Part shown: positions 57,704 to 64,000 of the stretch, in pieces | Layout: every line of letters starts with the position of its first letter | Numbering within the stretch: position 1 is the stretch's first letter | From: Pelobates cultripes | Lineage: Eukaryota; Chordata; Amphibia; Anura; Pelobatidae | Length of the DNA stretch: 64,000 bases | Assembly: GCA_933207985.1 (NCBI GenBank) | Contig: OW240912.1 | Coordinates: 248,410,377 to 248,474,376, forward strand | Direction: 5' to 3' | Program-made: the position numbers and the translations under genes | Notes under the pieces: generated by a model | The model's input: the letters and a program-made list of their open reading frames with translations, nothing else | Databases searched by the model: none | What the model was told of the DNA's origin: nothing

Positions 57704-57737
<34 letters not shown>

Positions 57738-58112
57738 ATATTAATATACACTTAGTGTATGTGTATATATACTTAGATCATATATGATTAACAGTTAGAA
57801 CACAGTGTAAAATAAAATTATATATACTTAGATCATGCACTCACCTGAACATGCATAAATGGGGGTGCTGCTGGGGGCCAAATTATACAATACACAAGAT
57901 CCAGCGCACTCACCATAAGAGCAGACATTAGGCTGTTAGTGTAGGACCTGCCAAAGATGGGGTACATTGACGTTGTGGCAGGCTTATGCAATGTATGATC
58001 ATATAATGTAACTAAACCCCCATTATTTTTGCCTAGATTAGGTGTTTTAAAAAAAACAAAATCTTTCAACATTGAAGTTGCTGTTTAGTGGATAGGTGAG
58101 TGCGCTGGATCT

Positions 58113-58161
<49 letters not shown>

Positions 58162-58468
58162 GATCTAAGTATATATAATTTTATTTTACACTGTTCTAAC
58201 TATTAACTTTTTTCGGACGGCTATTCCGTCCATGAGATCGTGAGGTCCACACAAGGACTTCGCAATCACATGGCCTAGGAGGGCCGGATCAGATGCAGGG
58301 GGACTGCCTGGTATACCAGGCAAGTCCCCCCATCACGATCGCCGGCAGAGGATCGCCAGTGAGCAGGTAAGTCCCCTGGATGGCGGGGATGTACTAGGCC
58401 GCCTGCCGGCGTTTAGAGCCGGGTCCTCAAGGACGGAATACTACGCCCGCCGTCCTTAAGGGGTTTAA

Positions 58469-60590
58469 AGAAAAAAAAAAATACAACAACAAAAAAAGCA
58501 TTGAAGGGAGAATGTTCAGTTAATTTAAACAGAAGCCTGCAGGGACTGACTTATACTCACCAGAGCAACAACATTAAGCTGTAGTTATTCTGGTAAATGT
58601 AGTGACGATTAAGTATGATTTGGGGGGATATGACCCTAACTGCCCAATTAATGCTCTCTTTACTTTAAATTTGTATTAAAGAATTAGCAAATCGTAATCC
58701 AGGTCAGTACAGGCACATTGTGTGAAGAGGGGAAAAGGAAATTTTACCAATGTAACAATAGATTATCTGCACTTTTTCTGAGATTTATTTTTCTGGCGTG
58801 CATATTACTTCCAATGGTTTGTTTGTTTGTTTGTTTTTTAAATATATATATAAATATACTGTTTATATTTCTGCAGGTTTTCCCTAATTTTGATTATCCC
58901 TTACTTTTTGCAAAGCATAGTCAAATTATTAATATGTCTGCCTTTCATATAATAAGTGTTTAATGTTAGGGCCTTATCTTACACCACTTTTGTGTGGAGT
59001 ACAAATTAAGGCGGAATATTTTTCCAGTATTCTTAGTGGGACATTACTGTGAAGGTGAAAGATTCAGTAGAGATTTACAAAGAAGAAAGTTAACAGTTTA
59101 AAAGAATAGTTTAAAAATACCTAGCCTATTGTAACAGATTTTTAAACCCTCGAAAAAAGGTACTTTTCAGAACACTTTTATATTTCTCCATCACCGTTGT
59201 ATTTCTCTGTTTGCCTAGTACAAGGAACAGAGCTTTTGACAGGGAGACAAGACGATAGAGGCTCTAATTTACAGGATTTTTTCCGTCATATACTGTGTCC
59301 CTGAGTTGGTCCTTCCAGTTTGCATCCTAGTACCTGGGAGCAAAGGTTAAAGGACTGGAACTGTATACCAGTGGCATGGTACCTTCATTCTTACCCTCCT
59401 TTCTGACTAAGGCATCATAATTGGAGAAGTGAAGTAATTGACTTGATTTGCTTTGTCCTTTTGTGTTCTTGGATCCTGACTACTCTTAATGCACTTGAGT
59501 TATTGCATTGCCTGTCTTTAATAAAAGATATTGGGAAAAATAAAACCTTCCATGAACTTTGACTAGGCTTAAAAATCAAACCAAAAAAGGGAGTATTAAA
59601 TGCCATTTGTATTGGCAGACACATTTTTATCACACCCTTTTGCATTAGTAAATAAATAGCACTTGGTGTTGGATTTAAAAAAACTGCATCTAAGTCTAGA
59701 ATTAAGGGGTTTAATTCCCGTCAATAAGTCCAATCATGTTTTTAAATATATCTGCTAACCTGCCCTGGCTCATAAAAGTCTGTATTAATGCTAAGAATCT
59801 AAAGTTTTTTTCTTGTATCAATTGTTGTATAAAGATTGGGTTTCTCGAAGGCCATGCATTTTTACATGGTATCCTTTTCAAACACAGCCTCTGGCAGCGT
59901 TTGGAATGTGGTTTCTGTGGGTTAGATTAAAACAGCACTAGCTAAAGGAAGCATATAACAGTAATTATAGGCGTGTTCTCCAGCGGATGTTCCATTTATA
60001 TATTTGCTTAACCCTATGACCAATGGTAAGGCTCTTACTGCAGTTTTACTCATATAAAATAGGAATGTAATGGATGCCAAAGGCTTTATGTATAATTCAT
60101 CAATGAGGGTGCATGAAATATGGATTCCATTCTACGAACAGGAATACAGCATTCTGCTGCTTTCCCATTCTATACCACATAATAGCTGGTGTATAAAGCC
60201 AGGCATTTATTCAGTCCAGATGTGCACTCAAAACAAATATGGTAGAAGGCAAATTTGCAATTTCAATTTACTTAATTTTTGTAAGTTGGTAAACAGTTAT
60301 CAGGATGCTGGGGTACGATCGTTTGTTTTATAGCATTGGTAAGGAAATATCTGACCAATGGTCAAGGTCCATAAGCCAACCACCCAGACTGAAATTTGAT
60401 ATGCCAGATGGTTAAATACACATTCACATCATACCTCGCTTGTCAGATCAGATTATTGGAATATTGTGATAAATTGAGGGGGCAAAGAGCCTTGTATTCA
60501 CTATGCTCCAAGTTATTGATGTCTTCCCCAGAAGTTAGCAATCAAATTTATAGGGAGAACAGCACTCATCCATGCAGTAGAATATTGTAA
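58469..60590. other. Unassigned stretch
   Basis: No gene recognised. A T2-like phrase (ACATTAAGCTGTAGTTATTC) near 58570 indicates an old MITE fragment. Other short frames lack domains. Confidence 0.4.
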
Positions 60591-61230
60591 AAGAACACTC
60601 CAAGCACCATAATAACTACATCATGCTTTAGTGGTTATGGTGCCAGCAGTGCCCTGGCAGCATCCGTTTAAGTAGTGAAATCCTTTACTAACAGTTTGAT
60701 TTCTTACCTGGGAACCGTCCTACACCACCCCCTTTTTTACTGAAAGCCAAAAGTATTGATCAGCACATGCCTGGGGCTAAAGGGCCCTAGTCCATAGTTA
60801 GATTAGGGCCCACCATGCAATAAAGATAATGGGGGGGAGAGAAAATACTCACTTTTATTTCCAAAACGGTTTCCCTCAGTGCTGCTGCCCACTCCACCTC
60901 CTGCAACTTCATCCAGCAGCAGTTGCGCTCTAGCCAATGGTTCAATCTAATCTTCCTCATAGAGGAGCATTGTGGTCTGATGGCAAGCTTGGCAACTGTC
61001 AAACACTTTTCCAATAGGAAAGCATTTGATTAAATGTTTTCCTATGAGCCACATTTGATCACATGAAAGAGTTTTACTTGGTTGTTGTAGATGAAGCACC
61101 TCTAGTGGGTGTCAGCAAGACTCACTAGAATTGTTTAGAACCTTGCAATGTTAACATTTTCTACAAAACTGTAATGTTTCACATTCCAGGGTTAAAAGAC
61201 ATGTTGTTGAGATAAAGTTGTTTGGGTGAA
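60591..61230. repeat. Decayed hairpin-chain MITE relative
   Basis: It starts AGAACACTCCAAGCACC and contains a CCAATAGGAAAGCATTTGAT/AAATGTTTTCCTATG hairpin, an AGCACCTCTAGTGGGTGTCA block and GTTGTTTGGGTGAATTT. The order is the same as in the 13.5-kb family, with much divergence. Confidence 0.5.
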
Positions 61231-61890
61231 TTTAATTATACCATGCCCCTATGAATACTGCAGAGTTACAATGTGTATCACATAATGTATTTTTTTAAAT
61301 GTAATATTTTGAAGGCTGTGTTAGATCTGAATATCATTCTTGAATGACTATGCATTTGCTTTCTCCATAGAGTCATGGGGTAGCATTTTGTTTGGCAAAA
61401 TTAGGAGTTAACTGTAAAGTAACACGAAGTCCAACCCACACAATTGAAGTATCTATGGTACTGCCATCCATTGAAGATTATGGAGCTATTTTCTTTTAGG
61501 ACAGGGGAAATAAAGTGGATCAACAAGAAGGAGCAAATGGATATGTATAATGTATATTTCTGGTGTCTCAGCACTGGTTCAGCTTCTGTTTTGCAGCTGT
61601 GTGATTTAAACGTCCCCAGAAGGAGGGAGAAAGTAAGTATGCATGTATTCAAAATCACAAGACACATTCTGGACTGAAATTATAACTCCAGAGATGTAAA
61701 AGATCTTTCACATAAGCAAAATAAATGTCACAGCAATAGCTAACTTATTTCATGTTGTATTGTGTAAAACTGATTCATACATCTCAGTGAATCTATGAAC
61801 CAGCTACCACTAGGTTACAAACATCACGGTTAAGAAACAGATAATATGTAAACAGCTCTTTTTGCAAATATATATATATATATATAATAT
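61231..61890. other. Unassigned stretch
   Basis: No gene recognised; it ends in a short TA run (61868-61890). Confidence 0.4.
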
Positions 61891-62728
61891 ATGCACTGCT
61901 CCAAAAAAATAAAGGGAACACTTAAACAACACAATGTAACTCCAAGTCAATAACACTTCTGTGAAATCAAACTGTCCACTTAGGAAGCAACACTGAGTGA
62001 CATTCAATTTCACATGCTGTTGTGCAAATGGGATAGACAACAGGTGGAAATTATAGGCAATTAGCAAGACACCCCCAATAAAGGAGTGGTTCTGCAGGTG
62101 GTGACCACAGACCACTTCTCGGTTCCTATGCTTCCTGGCTGATGTTTTGGTCACTTTTGAATGCTGGCGGTGCTTTCACTCTAGTGGTAGCATGAGACGG
62201 AGTCTACAGCCCACACAAGTGGCTCAGGTAGTGCAGCTCATCCAGGATGGCACATCAATGCGAGCTGTGGCAAGAAGGTTTGCTGTGTCTGTCAGCGTAG
62301 TGTCCAGAGCATGCATGCGCTACAAGGAGACAGGCCAGTACAGCAGGAGACGTGTAGGAGGGCAACAACCCAGCAGCAGGACCGCTACCTCCGCCTTTGT
62401 ACAAGGAGGAGCACTGCCAGAGCCCTGCAAAATGACCTCCAGCAGGCCACAAATCTGCATCTGTCTGCTCAAACGGTCAGAAACAGACTCTATGAGGGCC
62501 CGACATCCACATGTGGTGGTTGTGCTTACAGCCCAACACCGTACAGGACGTTTGGCATTTGCCAGAGAACACCAAGATTGGCAAATTCGTCACTGGCGTC
62601 CTGTGCTCTTCACAGATGAAAGCAGTTCACACTGAGCACATGTGACAGACGTGACAGAGTCTGGAGACGCTGTGGAGAATGTTCTGCTGTCTGTAATGGT
62701 GTGGGGTGGCATTTCTTTGGGGGGCCGC
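61891..62728 (+). mobile_element. Tc1-like transposon, 5' part
   Basis: It begins in TA-rich DNA with GCACTGCTCCAAAAAAATAA and a leader typical of Tc1-like elements (CAACAGGTGGAAATTATAGG, GGTGGTGACCACAGACCAC). The transposase fragment follows. The sequence breaks at about 62728 (GGCATTTCTTTGGGGGGCCG) into an unrelated pyrimidine-rich repeat, so the 3' half and end repeat are missing. Confidence 0.82.
62192..62725 (+). pseudogene. Tc1-like transposase, N-terminal half with frameshifts
   Basis: The natural start is probably ATG 62192. The first 45 residues form the helix-turn-helix DNA-binding domain ([36 protein letters not shown]). The next segment ([27 protein letters not shown]) lies in another frame (62311-62619). 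The frame then returns for [20 protein letters not shown] and VLFTDESS, where the first catalytic Asp of the DDE domain is found. After 62636 short pieces such as VMVWGGISLG remain. Two or more frameshifts and loss of the C-terminal half make it inactive. Confidence 0.85.
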
Positions 62729-62960
62729 TCCCTTCCCCTTAGTGTTCCTCTCCCCTCCTTTGCCTGACCCTCAATGTTCCTCCACCCTGCCCCCTCCTTT
62801 CCCTGTCCCTTAGTGTTCCTCTCCCCTCCGCCTTCTGTTTCCTGTCCCTTAGTATTCCTCTCCTCCCTCCTTTTACTGTCCCTTAGTGTATCTCTCCCTT
62901 CTCTCCCTGCCCCTTGGTGCACCACCCACCCCTATAGTGGTCTCCTCCCTTATCTGGTGT
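62729..62960. repeat. Pyrimidine-rich minisatellite
   Basis: About 30-bp degenerate units with CCTGTCCCTTAGTGTTCCTC. It is related to the block at 33.96-34.1 kb. Confidence 0.75.
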
Positions 62961-62979
62961 GCCTCCTACCTTTCTCGTA

Positions 62980-63082
62980 GCGTAGCTGAGCGGAGTGAAT
63001 CCTGGTACAGTGAGCTTTTCCTGTCAGTCCGACCAGGTACAGGAAACAGAAGTTCCTGTATCACGGTCCGCTCCGCTTGGCT
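62980..63082. repeat. Inverted repeat with GCGTAGC ends
   Basis: CGTAGCGTAGCTGAGCGGAG (62983) pairs imperfectly with CTCCGCTTGGCTACGCTACA (63071), and CAGGTACAGGAAAC lies between. It may be the boundary structure of a larger element. Confidence 0.55.
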
Positions 63083-63365
63083 ACGCTACACACACTGACA
63101 GTCACACACACTCAATGACAAACACACAGACATCTCTGACAGCCAGACTCACCTGACACACTCGTTCATTGACAGACACACACGCACACTGACAGACTCA
63201 TTGACAGACACACTGATAATCACACACACACTCAATGACATTCTCACTGATTTGACAGACACTCACAAACACACACTGACAGACATGCACACACACTCAG
63301 TGACATCCAGACACTCACAGACACACACTCACTGACAGACACGCACGCTCACTCTCATACACACT
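63083..63365. repeat. CACACTGACAGA-type tandem array
   Basis: Degenerate units of CACACACTGACAGACA and ACTCAATGACA make up nearly the whole stretch. Confidence 0.8.
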
Positions 63366-63655
63366 AATTAATATAATTATAATTTACATTTTCCACCCAG
63401 CCTCCCTACCTGAAGAGCTGGCGTGGGTCTCTAATTGGAGGTCCAGTGGGGCTGCTGGGAGGCGTGCGTGCTGAATTGGATTCCGAGGCGGCGGGGGAGC
63501 TCTAATCTCCCCGCTCTGCTCCCTCGCGGGCTGTCTACTGATGACGTCATATTCCGGCTCCCGCAGCATCAGCAAAAGGCGGCGCTTCGGAATCCAATTC
63601 AGCCGCACGCCGCGCCAGGGATCCAGAAGGTGACCTGGCATTTCCCTCCTGCCGG
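63366..63655. other. GC-rich unassigned stretch
   Basis: It contains a foldback: CTGAATTGGATTCCGAGGCG (63471) has its inverse CGCTTCGGAATCCAATTCAG at 63583. The frames are not gene-like. Confidence 0.45.
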
Positions 63656-64000
63656 TCACTGGAATTTTGCGCCCCTGGCTTTATGCAAGTCAACAATTCT
63701 TAATCGTAGGTCTTCTGAGAGCACTTTTGTGCGAGGCATCATTCACATCAGGCAATGCTTCTTGTGAAAAGCAAACCCAGAACTGGTGTGTGTTTTTTAT
63801 AGGGCAGGGCAGCTGTAACCAACACCTCCAATCTCATCTCATTGATTGGACTCCAGTTGGCTGACATCTCACTCCAATTAGCTCTTGGAGATGTCATTAG
63901 TCTGGGGATTCACATACTTTTTCCACCTGCACTGTGAATGTTTACATGGTTTGTTCAATAAAAACATGGCAACATTTCATTTGTTGTGTGTTATTAGTTT
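63656..64000 (+). mobile_element. Second Tc1-like element, terminal region running off the window
   Basis: Noncoding end region of a widespread Tc1-like family: CTGGCTTTATGCAAGTCAAC, TTGTGAAAAGCAAACCCAGA, CAGCTGTAACCAACACCTCC and TTCAATAAAAACATGGCAAC. No transposase is visible; the terminal repeat would lie beyond base 64000. Confidence 0.6.

Larger units (their letters stand above)
53762..57705 (+). mobile_element. Ngaro-like tyrosine-recombinase retrotransposon
   Basis: Split direct repeats in the order A1, genes, B1, A2, B2: A1 53762-53857, B1 57348-57460, A2 57459-57551, B2 57593-57705. A begins ATGGAAGGCGTGGCCTGAAG; B contains CTTCCTCGTCAGTTCCGG and ends ATGACCACAAAT. B1 and B2 are both 113 bp and look almost identical. 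This layout is diagnostic of Ngaro-group elements. Genes seen are the end of RT, RNase H and a tyrosine recombinase. It is inserted in the AT-rich core of a P1 element. Confidence 0.88.
52011..58468. mobile_element. P1 copy E, carrying a hAT MITE and an Ngaro-like element
   Basis: TTAA with CCCCTTAAGGAC at 52011-52026, and GTCCTTAAGGGG then TTAA at 58453-58468, are the ends. Body phrases (52620-53420), AT-rich core and a GC-rich right end (58205-58450) match the other copies. Insertions: 52097-52375 and 53762-57705. A small foldback (57890-58116: CAAGATCCAGCGCACTCACC and its inverse) with a TG repeat also lies inside. Confidence 0.7.

Noticed and set aside
61444..61677. 77-codon ORF with a possible splice context near 61369
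   Set aside because: No recognisable protein family and no consistent exon structure.
63083..63365. CRISPR-like regular repeats
   Set aside because: Degenerate simple tandem repeats without spacers, in a vertebrate genome.

Overview
The window is vertebrate nuclear DNA, most probably from an anuran amphibian (frog). The evidence is a spliced host gene whose translation matches the SMN-complex protein Gemin8, a background packed with short TTAA-flanked MITEs of the type known from Xenopus (T2/Kolobok-like), two kinds of tyrosine-recombinase retrotransposon (DIRS-like and Ngaro-like), and CR1, L2 and L1/Tx1 LINE fragments. There are no bacterial features, no CRISPR array and no recognisable tRNA or rRNA gene. 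Nearly everything except Gemin8 and a possible CpG-rich promoter is mobile DNA.

Layout. 1-3750: 3' half of a gamma-type endogenous retrovirus, with pol broken by loss of the integrase core, an uninterrupted 631-codon env, a polypurine tract and a 507-bp LTR; a diverged related LTR fragment lies at 4003-4386. 4387-6443: a complete TTAA-flanked element with CCCCTTAAG ends (called P1 here). 6640-6890: a CpG-rich, NRF-1/YY1-motif region that could be a host promoter. 7320-8540: antisense L1/Tx1 fragment. 9137-10158: T2-like MITE with a second MITE nested in it. 10186-13147 and 13148-about 19290: two DIRS-like elements on the minus strand joined exactly at a shared core; the second codes gag, reverse transcriptase, RNase H and a tyrosine recombinase, and is cut by two MITEs. 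19293-31532: more MITEs, a P1 copy, a direct repeat and a TA-flanked MITE.

31985-51928: gemin8 on the plus strand. Two coding exons (31985-32408 and 51430-51686) are separated by a 19,021-bp phase-1 intron filled with MITEs, foldback elements, P1 copies nested in each other, a CR1 LINE and L2 fragments. The joined CDS is 675 nt (224 aa).

52011-58468: a P1 copy that has taken up a hAT MITE (8-bp target duplication) and a 3.9-kb Ngaro-like retrotransposon with diagnostic A1-B1-A2-B2 split repeats. 58469-64000: unassigned DNA, a decayed MITE, the 5' half of a Tc1-like transposon, minisatellites, and the end of a second Tc1-like element running off the window.

The clearest less-expected items are the uninterrupted env with an enlarged CX8CC motif beside a dead pol, the two DIRS elements abutting at a common recombination core, a DIRS ORF in which RT-RNase H and recombinase have become one frame at a C7 tract, and a MITE family built as a chain of near-perfect hairpins kept in five copies.
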